From: Acididesulfobacillus acetoxydans
GTDB taxonomy: Bacteria; Bacillota; Desulfitobacteriia; Desulfitobacteriales; Desulfitobacteriaceae
Direction of reading: 5' to 3'
Assembly (NCBI RefSeq): GCF_902729405.1
Contig: NZ_LR746496.1
Coordinates: 1,922,001 to 1,986,000, forward strand
Length of the DNA: 64,000 nt
Shown piece after piece: positions 26,153 through 35,353 of the stretch; within the stretch, counting starts at the first letter, position 1, and every line of letters begins with the position of its first letter. The notes under the pieces were generated by a model. It saw only the letters and a program-made list of their open reading frames with translations, had not been told where the DNA came from and did no database searches. The position numbers were made by a program, and so were the translations under genes.

Positions 26153-26932
26153 GTGTCTTATGAATTCATTCAGGTGAGCCAAGATGACGGAGTTACCACG
26201 TTAACGTTGAATCGCCCGCCTATGAATCCTCTCCACAGCGGGATTTTGCGGGAACTAAGCCGGGTTCTGGGGGAAGTGGAAAGAACCCCCGGGATCAAAG
26301 CGGTCATCATCACCGGAGCCGGAGAAAAGGCTTTTGCCGCAGGGGCGGATATTGCGGAAATGGTGCAGCTCACACCTGTGGAGGCCTATGCTTTTTGTCA
26401 CCTTACCCGTGAAGCCTATGAACAGATTGAAAAACTGGGCAAGCCGGTGATTGCGGCCGTCAATGGTTTGGCACTCGGTGCCGGCGCGGAACTGGCCTTA
26501 GCCTGCGATTTCCGCCTGGCTGCCGAGACGGCCAAGCTGGGTCAGCCCGAGATTAACCTGGGGATTATCCCGGGAGCGGGCGGGACGCAACGCCTGGCCC
26601 GCCTGGTGGGGCTGGCCAAGGCCAAGGAGTTGGTCTTTCTGGGAGAAATCATCGAGGCAGAAGCGGCGAAGAAGATCGGGTTGGTGCATCAGGTGGTCCC
26701 GGCGGCAGAACTAATGGCGCAAGCGCAGAAGCTGGCCCGCAAACTTGCGGCCAAGCCGGCGGTGGCTCTGAGAATGGCTAAGGAGGCTCTCAACACCGGG
26801 ATCAATCTGGATCTGCATTCAGCCCTGATCTTGGAAATCCAGAACTTTGTCACCGCGTTTGCCAGTGAAGATCGCAGGGAAGGTTTGGCCGCTTTCCTGG
26901 AAAAAAGAAAGCCAAGCTTTAAGGATACGTAG
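26153..26932 (+). CDS. Enoyl-CoA hydratase/crotonase
   Basis: 259 aa, canonical crotonase. Oxyanion-hole region GAGEKAFAAGADIAEM (about 58-73) and NGLALGAGAELALACD (about 104), with the catalytic Glu in LGQPEINLGIIPGAGGTQRL (about 130-149). It starts at GTG 26153 behind AGGGGG. Possible steps are dienoyl-CoA hydration (Dch/BamR) or hydration of crotonyl- or 2,3-dehydropimeloyl-CoA. Motifs favour an ordinary short-chain hydratase, but context allows the Dch role, for which no other candidate is in the window. Confidence 0.83.
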   Translation: MSYEFIQVSQDDGVTTLTLNRPPMNPLHSGILRELSRVLGEVERTPGIKAVIITGAGEKAFAAGADIAEMVQLTPVEAYAFCHLTREAYEQIEKLGKPVIAAVNGLALGAGAELALACDFRLAAETAKLGQPEINLGIIPGAGGTQRLARLVGLAKAKELVFLGEIIEAEAAKKIGLVHQVVPAAELMAQAQKLARKLAAKPAVALRMAKEALNTGINLDLHSALILEIQNFVTAFASEDRREGLAAFLEKRKPSFKDT

Positions 26933-26934
26933 GG

Positions 26935-27240
26935 GCCGGAGGCATACCAAAGGCCGGAGATCAGAAGCCGGAGGACGGGAAGTGCAAGGCAGAGACCAGA
27001 GGACGAAAGCACGGGGTGAAGACCGGAGGACGGAAGCGCGAGGCGGAAGCCAGAGGTCGGAAGCGTGCCGGAGATCAGAAGCCGGAGGACGGAAGTGCAA
27101 GGCAGAGACCAGAGGACGAAAGCACGGGGTGAAAACCGGAGGACGGAAGCGCGAGGCGGAAGCCGGAGGTCAGAAGCCGGAGGACGGAAGTGCGAGGCAG
27201 AGACCAGGGGACGGAAGCACGAGGCGCGTCGGCGGCGTTA
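26935..27240. repeat. GCCGGAGGACGGAAG repeat block with ~117-bp duplication
   Basis: Spacer built of GCCGGAGGACGGAAG, CAGAGACCAGAGGACGAAAG and GAAGCGCGAGGCGG words. A stretch of about 117 bp starting at 26955 is repeated almost exactly from about 27068, and a third partial copy follows at about 27170. The repeats are therefore hierarchical. No gene is supported. Confidence 0.9.
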
Positions 27241-27386
27241 CGCACACGCCGCCGGGTGCATTTGGATCTCCACCGGGGGCTAACGCCTGCTGACAGCTTG
27301 CCTATGAGAGCAGTCGTTAGAGCCTGCCGAAACGAGTATGGGGCGGGGGTCAGGAATTGCGGAAGTGACGGCGGGAGGTGAAAGGA

Positions 27387-29156
27387 ATGGGGACATTCGC
27401 AAAGGGTGGGAGTTTTCTTCTCAGTCAAACGAATCCGGAAGAAGTTTTCACACCGGAAGATTTCACGGAAGAGCATCGCATGATTCTGAAGATGGTGAGC
27501 GGGTTTGTGACAGATAACGTGTTAAGCAAGATGGAAGATCTGGAAGCACAGAAGGAGGGGTTGCTCCGTCAACTCCTGTTGGCCGCGGGCGAATTGGGAC
27601 TTCTGGGGGCGGATATTCCGGAAGAGTACGGCGGTTTTGAACTGGACAAAATCAGTTCGACTGTCATCGCCGAGGGTATGGGCCGGGCCGGCTCGTTTGC
27701 CATGACCCATGGCGGACAAACGGGGATCGGGAGTCTGCCCATCGTCTTGTTTGGAACTCCCGAGCAAAAACGTAAATATCTGCCCGAGATGGTCAGCGGC
27801 CTGAAGATTGGGGCTTACGCCCTAACTGAGCCCGGCTCAGGTTCAGATGCCCTGGCGGCGAAAACCAAGGCCATTCTCAGCCCGGACGGGAAGAGCTATA
27901 TTTTGAACGGCACCAAACAGTTTATCACCAATGCCGGGCCGGCGGATATTTTCATCATCTATGCCAAAGTGAACGGGGAGCAATTCAGCGCCTTCATCGT
28001 CGGGCGTAACGCGCCGGGGCTCTCCACCGGAACCGAGGAGAAAAAAATGGGGATCAAAGGCTCCTCCACCCGCACACTCATTCTGGAAGATGTTGAAGTT
28101 CCGGTGGAAAATCTCCTGTTCCAAGCGGGCCGGGGTCATGTGGTTGCTTTCAACATTTTGAATCTGGGGCGTTATAAGCTGGCGGCCAACGCTTTGGGTG
28201 GCGCCAAATTTGCTCTGGAACTGGCGGCCGGGTATGCAAATGTCCGTCAGCAGTTTGGAACTCCGCTCGCCGGATTCGGCCTGATCCAAGAGAAACTGGC
28301 GGAGATGGCAATCGCTATTTTCGCCGCAGAAAGTATGGTTTACCGTACAGGCGGCCTTTTTGACGAGATGCTGCGGAATTTAAATGTGACCGGGGTTCAG
28401 GGCGGGAGCGGACCGATCGTTGCTAAAGCCAGTGAGGAATATGCCGTGGAATGTTCGCTTAACAAGGTGATGGCCACGGAAATGCTGGGTTATGTGGTCG
28501 ACGAGGCGGTTCAGATTCACGGCGGGTATGGCTTTATCTCTGAATATCCGGTTGAGAGGCTCTATCGCGATGCCCGTATCTACCGCATATTTGAAGGAAC
28601 CAATGAAATAAATCGGATCCTAATTCCCACAACTTTGATCCGCCGGGCCAAGAAAGGGGATCTGGCCTTACAGGAGGGACTGGAGAGGGTGGAGAGGCAA
28701 TTGGAATTGGCCAGCGCTGTCCCGCCGAGAAACGGAGCGGCCGATTTGGTGCAGGCGGTCAAAGACCTCTTTCTCTTCACACTGGGCAGCGGGATCAAGA
28801 TCCTTGGAGACGGTCTCTTAAAACAGCAAGAGATTCTGGGCCGGCTGGCCGATCTGGCGATCGGGGCCTTAGCTATGGAAAGCGCCTGGTTACGGGCTGA
28901 GAAAGCCCGGGCGCGAGAGGGTCAAGAGGGGGCGCGCCTCAAACGAATGTTGGCCGAAGGCTATATCTATGGACGTATAGGCAGCTTAAAATTAACGGCG
29001 GCTGAGGCCTTGGCGGCGCTGACAGAGGGTCGGGATTTGGAGCAGCGGCTGGCAGAGATTAACGCGCTCTGCCGCTATGAGCCTATCAACACGGTAGCTT
29101 TGCGGCGGACGGTCGCGGAATCCATTTCCGCGGCGGGCCATTATGTGGTGACATAG
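27387..29156 (+). CDS. Acyl-CoA dehydrogenase, long form
   Basis: 589 aa. Core acyl-CoA dehydrogenase (about 30-415) with FAD/substrate motifs ALTEPGSGSDA (about 152), FITNAG (about 181), and QIHGGYGFISEYPVERLYRDARI (C-terminal helix, about 380), including the FEGTNEINR segment. The usual catalytic Glu lies in this last region. A C-terminal extension of ~170 residues is found in Bacillus FadE-like and very-long-chain enzymes. GGAGGTG at 27374 places ATG 27387 as start. Probably oxidises glutaryl-, pimeloyl- or acyl-CoA intermediates in the lower pathway, donating to an electron-transfer flavoprotein that is not in the window. Confidence 0.83.
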   Translation: MGTFAKGGSFLLSQTNPEEVFTPEDFTEEHRMILKMVSGFVTDNVLSKMEDLEAQKEGLLRQLLLAAGELGLLGADIPEEYGGFELDKISSTVIAEGMGRAGSFAMTHGGQTGIGSLPIVLFGTPEQKRKYLPEMVSGLKIGAYALTEPGSGSDALAAKTKAILSPDGKSYILNGTKQFITNAGPADIFIIYAKVNGEQFSAFIVGRNAPGLSTGTEEKKMGIKGSSTRTLILEDVEVPVENLLFQAGRGHVVAFNILNLGRYKLAANALGGAKFALELAAGYANVRQQFGTPLAGFGLIQEKLAEMAIAIFAAESMVYRTGGLFDEMLRNLNVTGVQGGSGPIVAKASEEYAVECSLNKVMATEMLGYVVDEAVQIHGGYGFISEYPVERLYRDARIYRIFEGTNEINRILIPTTLIRRAKKGDLALQEGLERVERQLELASAVPPRNGAADLVQAVKDLFLFTLGSGIKILGDGLLKQQEILGRLADLAIGALAMESAWLRAEKARAREGQEGARLKRMLAEGYIYGRIGSLKLTAAEALAALTEGRDLEQRLAEINALCRYEPINTVALRRTVAESISAAGHYVVT

Positions 29157-29214
29157 GGTGATATAGAATGGTGGGGATCTCGGGTTCTGTCGGTGCCGCC
29201 CGGTCGGCCTGGGT

Positions 29215-29330
29215 GTCCACTCTGACTTCTAGCTCCAACCTCTGACTCCGGCTTCTTATAACTTTCACTTCTAACTGCCACTTCTAACTCCCGGTTCCAG
29301 TTCTAAGTCTCCACTTCTGACTTCTAAATT
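29215..29330. repeat. CTTCTAACTCC-type pyrimidine repeats
   Basis: Imperfect CTCTGACTTCTAGCTCC, CACTTCTAACTGC and GACTTCTAA words up to the next ribosome site (GGGAGG). The complement (GTTAGAAGT) matches the purine theme of the other spacers in opposite orientation. No gene. Confidence 0.75.
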
Positions 29331-29344
29331 AGGGAGGTTTTCAC

Positions 29345-30538
29345 ATGTATGCCAAAGCCTATATTCCCTATGGCGGTTATTACAGCACACCTTTTGCCCG
29401 CTGGCAAGGAAGTCTGCAAAACGAACATGCGGTTGAACTGGCGGCTTCGACCGCCAAGAAGTGGCTGGCCGGCAAAAAGATTGACCCCGGAATATTCGAT
29501 TACCTCGTTTTCGGCAAAACGATTGGCCAACTGCACACTTTTTACGATGCTCCATGGGCTGCAGCTTTAATGGGTGCTCCCAATATTCCGGGTTGTCACA
29601 TTGCCCAGGCTTGCTCCACCTCGACCACGGTTGTGAACCAGGCGGCCGCCGGTATCGAGACAGGTCTTTACGAAACCTCATTCTGCTTGATGACCGATCG
29701 TTGTTCCAACGGCCCCTTCACGGTCTGGCCCAACCCCATGGGTCCCGGGGGTGAACTGATTTCCGAAAGCTGGCTGATGGACAATTTTGCTTCAGATCCC
29801 TGGGGCGGGGTCGCCATGATTGAGACGGCGGAAAACGTGGTAAAAAAAGCGGGTTGGATCAGCAAAGAAGATATTGACCGGGTGACTTTCAGGCGCTACG
29901 AACAGTATCTGGATGCTCTGGCTGATGAGCGGGCGTTTCAAAAACGTTATATGTTCCCCGTCGAGTACAAAATCAATAAGAAGAAAACAGCCATACTCGA
30001 GGAAGACGAAGGGGTTACACCGACAACTCCGGAGGGCTTAACTCGACTCAAACCGGTCATGCCTGGGGGGGTTCACTCCTTTGGTGCTCAAACTCATCCG
30101 GCGGACGGTAACTGCGGGATCATTGTCAGCACGCGGGATAAGGCTCAAGAACTGAGCGCCGACAAGAATATTGAGATCCAAATCCTTTCTTATGGGTATG
30201 CCCGCGCCGCTAAGGCGCATATGGCGGAGGCCATGGTTCCGGCAGCCCGCATGGCTTTGCAAAAAGCCGGGATTGGCATTGAGGACGTTAAAGCCGTTAA
30301 AACGCATAATCCTTTTACAGCGAATGATTTATACTTGGCCCATGAAATGGGTATTGACGTCATGACCATGAACAATTACGGCTGTTCACTGGTTTATGGG
30401 CATCCTCAAGGTCCGACTACCGGCCGCTCAATCATTGAAATGGTCGAGGAACTGGTGACTCTGGGCGGCGGTTATGGCTTGTTCTCGGGGTGTGCAGCCG
30501 GCGACACGGGTGCGGCTCTTGTTGTCAAAGTCTCGTAA
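29345..30538 (+). CDS. Divergent thiolase-family protein
   Basis: 397 aa. The nucleophile motif AQACSTSTTVVNQAAAG (Cys about 84) and C-terminal FSGCAAGDTGA (Cys about 385) are thiolase-like. The usual NEAFA is KTHNPFTAND (about 317), and the usual GHPIGATG is GHPQGPTTGRS (about 349). The catalytic His therefore appears to be kept, but the family is unlike the standard thiolase at 14122. Starts at ATG 29345 behind GGGAGG. It may cleave a branched or unusual 3-oxoacyl-CoA; the substrate is not known. It ends 43 bp before iorA. Confidence 0.7.
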   Translation: MYAKAYIPYGGYYSTPFARWQGSLQNEHAVELAASTAKKWLAGKKIDPGIFDYLVFGKTIGQLHTFYDAPWAAALMGAPNIPGCHIAQACSTSTTVVNQAAAGIETGLYETSFCLMTDRCSNGPFTVWPNPMGPGGELISESWLMDNFASDPWGGVAMIETAENVVKKAGWISKEDIDRVTFRRYEQYLDALADERAFQKRYMFPVEYKINKKKTAILEEDEGVTPTTPEGLTRLKPVMPGGVHSFGAQTHPADGNCGIIVSTRDKAQELSADKNIEIQILSYGYARAAKAHMAEAMVPAARMALQKAGIGIEDVKAVKTHNPFTANDLYLAHEMGIDVMTMNNYGCSLVYGHPQGPTTGRSIIEMVEELVTLGGGYGLFSGCAAGDTGAALVVKVS

Positions 30539-30581
30539 GGAGATTAACGTATTGAACCAATAAAGTGGGGGGAATGAGCCC

Positions 30582-32309
30582 ATGCAAACATTAATGACGG
30601 GCAATGAGGCTATTGCCAGAGGTGCTTATGAGTACGGAGTGCGCCTGGCCGCTGCTTACCCGGGTACTCCGAGCACGGAAATTCTGGAAAACCTCGCCAA
30701 GTATCCGAATGTTTACAGTCAGTGGTCGCCCAATGAGAAAGTGGCGCTCGAGGTTGGACTGGGTGCCGCCATTGCCGGAGCCCGGGCTTTGGTCAGCATG
30801 AAAATGGTTGGGCTCAACGTTGCGGCCGATCCTTTCTTTACTGCCGCCTATACCGGGGTCCGTTCCGGGCTTGTGGTCGTCTCCGCCGACGACCCGGGCA
30901 TGCATTCTTCGCAGAATGAGCAGGATAACCGTCATTACGCCGCTTTTGCTAAGATCCCGATGCTGGAACCGTGCGATTCCCAGGAAGCCAAGGACATGGT
31001 CGGTTTGGCCCTGACGATCTCGGAACGCTTTGACACTCCGGTCCTGTTACGGATTACTACCCGAATCGCTCACTCTCAGAGCCTGGTTGAGCTCAACGAC
31101 CAGGAAGAGCGTCCGCTCAGGCCTTATGTCAAAGATGCCCGCAAATATGTCATGCTGCCGGCTCATGGCAAGGCCCGTCGCTTGGTTCTCGAAGAGCGCC
31201 TGCAGAGGCTGGCAGAGTATGCGGAGACCGTTCCCGTTAACCGACTGGAACTGAGGGACCGGAAAATCGGCGTTATTACATCCGGGATTTCCTACCAGTA
31301 TATCAGGGAAGCCCTGCCTGACGTTTCTGTTCTCAAACTGGGGTTCACCTATCCCTTGCCACCCCAGTTGATCAAAAACTTCGCTTCCCAAGTCGAAAGA
31401 CTGTATGTTGTGGAAGAACTGGATCCCTACCTGGAAAAAGAGATCCGGGCTTGGGGAATTGAGTGTACCGGCAAAGAGCTTTTCCCACCTTATGGGGAAT
31501 TCTCAGCCCAACTGGTAAAGGAGAAGATCACGGGTGAAAGTCCTGCCCGGGCGGCAGCTTTTGAGGCTCCACTCCGACCGCCGGTTATGTGCCCCGGCTG
31601 TCCCCACCGCGGTCTCTTTTACACCTTGAGGCAATTGAAACTTGTCGTCTCCGGCGATATCGGTTGCTATACGCTGGGCACCATGGCGCCCTTGGAAGCG
31701 ATGGATACCTGCATCTGCATGGGAGCTTCCGTCTCCGGGGCTCTGGGGATGGAAAAAGCCCAGCCGGACCTGGCCGGGAAAGTTGTTTCGGTGATTGGGG
31801 ATTCAACCTTCCTCCATTCCGGAATCACCGGTCTGATGGATGTGGTTTACAATGGCGGAAATTCCACCGTTCTCATCCTGGACAACTCGATCACGGCCAT
31901 GACCGGACACCAGGATAATCCCTCCACCGGCAAAACCCTCATGGGTCAGCCCGCGCCCAAGATTGATTTTGTCGCTTTAGCCCGGGCTTTGGGCATTCAA
32001 CGTGTCTCCGTACTGGATCCTTTCGATTTGGATCAGGCCAAAGAGGTCATTAAGGCGGAGGTAGCGGCCCAAGAGCCCTCCGTCGTCATTTTCCGCAGGC
32101 CCTGTGCTCTCATTGTCAAGACAGTCGATCCTCCGGTGGAAGTTCACGACTGCACGGGCTGCAAGATGTGCTTGAAGCTTGGCTGCCCGGCCCTGGCTTG
32201 GGATGAGGAGAAGAGGTCGGTTCACGTGGATACTGCGCTTTGTACGGGCTGTGGGCTTTGCGTTAACGTTTGCAAATTTAATGCTTTGAGAAAAGGGGGT
32301 GCGCATTGA
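30582..32309 (+). CDS. iorA: Indolepyruvate/arylpyruvate ferredoxin oxidoreductase alpha (copy 1)
   Basis: 575 aa. N-terminal pyrimidine-binding domain (AAYPGTPSTEILENL about 20), central PGCPHRG (about 337), TPP-binding GDIGCYTLG (about 358) and GDSTFLHSG...LDNSITAMTGH (about 405-445). It ends with two [4Fe-4S] motifs, CTGCKMCLKLGCP (about 523) and CTGCGLCVNVC (about 555). It oxidatively decarboxylates arylpyruvates to arylacetyl-CoA, giving reduced ferredoxin. The stop overlaps the iorB start (TGATG). Reduced ferredoxin could directly feed the class I reductase. Confidence 0.9.
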   Translation: MQTLMTGNEAIARGAYEYGVRLAAAYPGTPSTEILENLAKYPNVYSQWSPNEKVALEVGLGAAIAGARALVSMKMVGLNVAADPFFTAAYTGVRSGLVVVSADDPGMHSSQNEQDNRHYAAFAKIPMLEPCDSQEAKDMVGLALTISERFDTPVLLRITTRIAHSQSLVELNDQEERPLRPYVKDARKYVMLPAHGKARRLVLEERLQRLAEYAETVPVNRLELRDRKIGVITSGISYQYIREALPDVSVLKLGFTYPLPPQLIKNFASQVERLYVVEELDPYLEKEIRAWGIECTGKELFPPYGEFSAQLVKEKITGESPARAAAFEAPLRPPVMCPGCPHRGLFYTLRQLKLVVSGDIGCYTLGTMAPLEAMDTCICMGASVSGALGMEKAQPDLAGKVVSVIGDSTFLHSGITGLMDVVYNGGNSTVLILDNSITAMTGHQDNPSTGKTLMGQPAPKIDFVALARALGIQRVSVLDPFDLDQAKEVIKAEVAAQEPSVVIFRRPCALIVKTVDPPVEVHDCTGCKMCLKLGCPALAWDEEKRSVHVDTALCTGCGLCVNVCKFNALRKGGAH

Positions 32310-32896
32310 TGGGAAAAGACAAGAATATCCTGCTCGTCGGTGTCGGCGGGCAGGGAACCATTCTGGCATCCAAAATTCTTTCCACGGCAGCCCTTGCTCA
32401 AGGGTATGAGGTCAAGATGTCGGAGATCCACGGGATGGCTCAACGGGGCGGCTCAGTTGTCACCCAGGTACGCGTGGGGACGGAGATTTACTCCCCGGTC
32501 ATCGACCAGGGTGAGGCGGATATGATCATAGCCTTTGAGCAGCTTGAGGCCTATCGCTGGGCACACCACTTGAAGAAAGATGGGGTTCTCGTCGTCAATA
32601 GCCAGAAAATTATTCCCCTGCCCGTTCTGATTGGCGCGGCCGTCTATCCGGGGAACATTATCGCGCGGCTGAGAGAGAGCGCCGGCCGGGTGGTGGAAGC
32701 GGACGGACTTCGGCTGGCGGCCGAAGCCGGCCACGCCAAAGCAACCAATGTTGTGCTCATGGGAATATGCGCCCGCTTTCTGGACTTCCCGGAGGAAACT
32801 TGGCAGTATGCGCTTAAGGCCCGGATTCCGGAAAAGCTTTTGCAAATCAACCGGAAAGCGTTTGCCCTGGGGTATGATTATGCGGCTGCTGTTTGA
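32309..32896 (+). CDS. iorB: Indolepyruvate/arylpyruvate ferredoxin oxidoreductase beta (copy 1)
   Basis: 195 aa, the gamma-type domain of 2-oxoacid:ferredoxin oxidoreductases: GVGGQGTILASKIL (about 10), SEIHGMAQRGGSV (about 38) and DQGEADMIIAFEQLEA (about 65). It binds CoA and completes the heterodimer with iorA. ATG 32309 overlaps the iorA stop and follows AAAGGGGG. Confidence 0.9.
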   Translation: MGKDKNILLVGVGGQGTILASKILSTAALAQGYEVKMSEIHGMAQRGGSVVTQVRVGTEIYSPVIDQGEADMIIAFEQLEAYRWAHHLKKDGVLVVNSQKIIPLPVLIGAAVYPGNIIARLRESAGRVVEADGLRLAAEAGHAKATNVVLMGICARFLDFPEETWQYALKARIPEKLLQINRKAFALGYDYAAAV

Positions 32897-32928
32897 GCAA
32901 AGCCGCTGTCAGCAAGGCAGCAGGGCAA

Positions 32929-32966
32929 GGCCGGAGGGTTCGTTCCCTGAACACATCCTTCCGGCC
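32929..32966. terminator. Possible bidirectional terminator between convergent genes
   Basis: GGCCGGA...TCCGGCC inverted repeat with a 24-nt internal part lies in the 143-bp gap between iorB and the convergent symporter gene. No T-run is obvious, so the call rests on position and dyad. Confidence 0.4.
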
Positions 32967-33039
32967 CGGATATTTAAATCTTGGCAGAGCAGTGGTCGCT
33001 TCACCACCCTGCCTCGTCACCCAAAGGACCGGGGAATGT

Positions 33040-34617
33040 TTAGACCGTGAGCGTCTTCTTACGGGGAAGAGGGATGTCCCCTGCTTTCGTCAGGAGGGAG
33101 ACCACCGCAAAGATCACGATGCTGACAGGCAGGGCGACGACCAGAGGGTCAATATAGTTCAGGGGAGTGGCAAAGAGGGGGCTCTTGCCGAAAAGGGCTT
33201 TGGATACCCCGAAAATGGAGGCTTCTTTGCTGTGGATGAAGAGGACCATGCAGAGGTAAATTAAGGTTCCGGCGAGCATGCTCCCGATCGCCCCGGCCCG
33301 GGATGAACGCGACCAGTAGAGGGCTCCGACGTACATGGGGAGGAAAGCAGAGGCACACAAACCGAAGAAGATAGAGGTTGCGATAGGGATAATGCTCCCC
33401 GGCAACTGAAAGACCACGAACATGGTCAGAATAAAGCCGACCACGATGCCGAGACGACCCAGCATAACAGTCTTGTTCGCGTTCTTATCGGCCTTAGGAT
33501 TGAGGTCATAGCTGACCGAAGTGGAAATCATGTGGAATTGTCCGCTGAGGGCGGACATAGCGGCTGCCAATAGACCCAGCAAGAAGAGGTAACTCAACCA
33601 AGAGGGCATGGCCTGGGAGACGAAAGAAGGTATAATCAGGTCGGAATTGCCCCCGGCGGCGGCAATCGCTATCTTACCGGTGGTGTCTTTGAAATAAACA
33701 TTGGACAGAGCGCCGACCGTAAAAGCAACGCCGGTCATGAAAAGAATGAAGACACCGCCAAAGATCAGGGCCTGGTTGATTTCTCGGGAGGATTTAACCA
33801 TGAGGTAGCGGACAATGAGCTGCGGTTGGGCCAAAACCCCAATGCCTACACCCAGAATGAGAGTCGACACCACGAACCACCAGATCTGGGAGCCGAAGAC
33901 AGGCATAGAAGCCCAGCCGGTATGCCCTTGGGCGGCTAAAGCTGGGGGAACCATATTTTTCATCGCTTCCAGTTGGGCGTGAGCGTGCGAAATTCCTCCA
34001 AGTTTAACGTAGGTCAGAACGATAAGAGTGGCCATGACCAGAAAATCCAGGGTACCCCGGAAGGCGTCGGTATAGACCACTCCTCTCAGACCACCGAAAT
34101 AAACGAAGGCCATGACGAGAACCGCAAAGATCCAGACGGCGCCGCTGAAACTCAGGTGCATGGATTCCTGGAGGAAACGGGCTCCCCCAGTCAGAACCGC
34201 GGCGGCGTACAAGGGCATGAGGATGGAGAAAAGGGCGGCGGCATAGCGGCGGAGAAAGACGGAATCATAACGTTTTCCCAGAAGCTCGGGGAAGGTGTAG
34301 GCCTCCAATTGGTGACCCAGGGCCCGGGTTGGTTTGCCGAAGACGACGAAAGCGATGAAGACGCCGACAAAAATGTTAGCGAAGGTCAACCACAAAAGAC
34401 TCATGCCGTAGACCCCAGCGGCGCCGCCGAAACCAACAATAGCGGAGGTGGAGATGAAAGAGGCGCCATAAGCAAGGCCCATCAAATAGGGATGGACTTC
34501 GCCGCCCGCTACCATGTAGTCTTTGGAAGAACGTGTTTTCTTGTAGCCCAGATAACTTAAGAAAGCGATAATACCCAAGTAAAGGACCAGGATGACTACG
34601 AATACGGAAATTTTCAT
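33040..34617 (-). CDS. Sodium:solute symporter (SSS family)
   Basis: 525 aa, about 13 membrane segments. Typical SSS features: KTRSSKDYMVAGGE after the first helix, GFGGAAGVYG in helix 2, FGGLRGVVYTD (about 177) and SALSGQFHMISTSVSYDL (about 365). It imports an organic anion with sodium. Its placement between two iorAB pairs and near a phenylacetate-CoA ligase suggests an aryl acid or amino-acid-derived carboxylate. The start at ATG 34617 has GGAGG upstream; a TTG one codon earlier is possible. It is preceded by a 34-aa accessory ORF. Confidence 0.85.
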   Translation of the reverse strand: MKISVFVVILVLYLGIIAFLSYLGYKKTRSSKDYMVAGGEVHPYLMGLAYGASFISTSAIVGFGGAAGVYGMSLLWLTFANIFVGVFIAFVVFGKPTRALGHQLEAYTFPELLGKRYDSVFLRRYAAALFSILMPLYAAAVLTGGARFLQESMHLSFSGAVWIFAVLVMAFVYFGGLRGVVYTDAFRGTLDFLVMATLIVLTYVKLGGISHAHAQLEAMKNMVPPALAAQGHTGWASMPVFGSQIWWFVVSTLILGVGIGVLAQPQLIVRYLMVKSSREINQALIFGGVFILFMTGVAFTVGALSNVYFKDTTGKIAIAAAGGNSDLIIPSFVSQAMPSWLSYLFLLGLLAAAMSALSGQFHMISTSVSYDLNPKADKNANKTVMLGRLGIVVGFILTMFVVFQLPGSIIPIATSIFFGLCASAFLPMYVGALYWSRSSRAGAIGSMLAGTLIYLCMVLFIHSKEASIFGVSKALFGKSPLFATPLNYIDPLVVALPVSIVIFAVVSLLTKAGDIPLPRKKTLTV

Positions 34618-34631
34618 CAAAATTTACCTCC

Positions 34632-34736
34632 CTATTGTTTTCTCCAATTGAGCAAACCGTAGACGACACAAAGGATGGCACTGGCAATGGTTAATAAATA
34701 GGCCGCGATCACTCCGCTGTCCGTTAGTCCCAACAT
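34632..34736 (-). CDS. Symporter small accessory protein, 34 aa
   Basis: A 34-aa single-helix membrane protein (MLGLTDSGVIAAYLL..., ending LNWRKQ) directly upstream of the SSS gene, with a good ribosome site (AAAGGGGG). Tiny one-helix proteins of this kind are known partners of SSS transporters in anaerobes. It ends 15 bp before the symporter start and shares its promoter. Confidence 0.75.
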   Translation of the reverse strand: MLGLTDSGVIAAYLLTIASAILCVVYGLLNWRKQ

Positions 34737-34791
34737 GCTAAGACCCCCTTTCTGATATTTCTGATGGTTGTGAATAGGAGTTTCGAGCCTC

Positions 34792-34819
34792 ATTCTATCA
34801 GAAGTTGATCCAGTGTAAA
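34792..34819 (-). promoter_or_regulatory. Sigma-A promoter of the symporter unit
   Basis: On the minus strand, TTTACA - 16 bp - TAGAAT, about 55 bp upstream of the 34-aa gene. Confidence 0.65.
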
Positions 34820-35353
34820 GAGCCTGCTGATCTATTACAGAGGGGAAGGACGTGAACGTGTACTGTTCAGAGACGGCTTTTGACAGTTGCCCTGTTGGGA
34901 CCGTGCGGCTCAACCCGGATTTCTGACCTTTGACCGGGTCAAAAGAACCTTTGGCAGGAAGTCCATAAAATCTTATTATGGGGCCCGCGGTCTGGGTGGG
35001 ATGACTCTTATGGGAGCAAGGCCTTGTGGCGACGGAATGGCAGCCGGAGCGGGATGTAAGCTGACTCCTATGGGAGCAGGGGTACTTGCCGCATTTTGGT
35101 ATAGTGACGAGCGAACCGGATTTAAAAAAGTGCACTAAATCTGGCATAATTGACGTGTCGCATTTTATCGAGACATAGATAGAAAAACATGAAAACATAC
35201 AAATACCCAACCGTTTAGGACGGTATTTGGACCGTTGGATAGCTCTATTTGGCTGTTCGTGGCGATACTAACCTTAATATCGAAGTTTTCTGATAACATA
35301 CGAATACACGATAAACCTTAAACTATTGCATTAAGAAATTGGAGGGCAAGAGA
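34820..35353. other. Divergent regulatory spacer with palindrome and direct repeats
   Basis: No supported gene between the minus-strand symporter unit and iorA copy 2. A perfect dyad TTTGACC-G-GGTCAAA lies at 34929-34943. A direct repeat, GACTCTTATGGGAGCAAGG and GACTCCTATGGGAGCAGGG, begins at about 35003 and 35063. A weak TTTAAA-18-CATAAT pair at 35121-35150 could be the forward promoter. The dyad is a good operator candidate for control of both directions. Confidence 0.5.

Noticed and set aside
35001-35085. T-box or other known leader before iorA copy 2
   Set aside because: No T-box AGGGTGG-ACCGCG motif or specifier structure; only direct repeats are visible.
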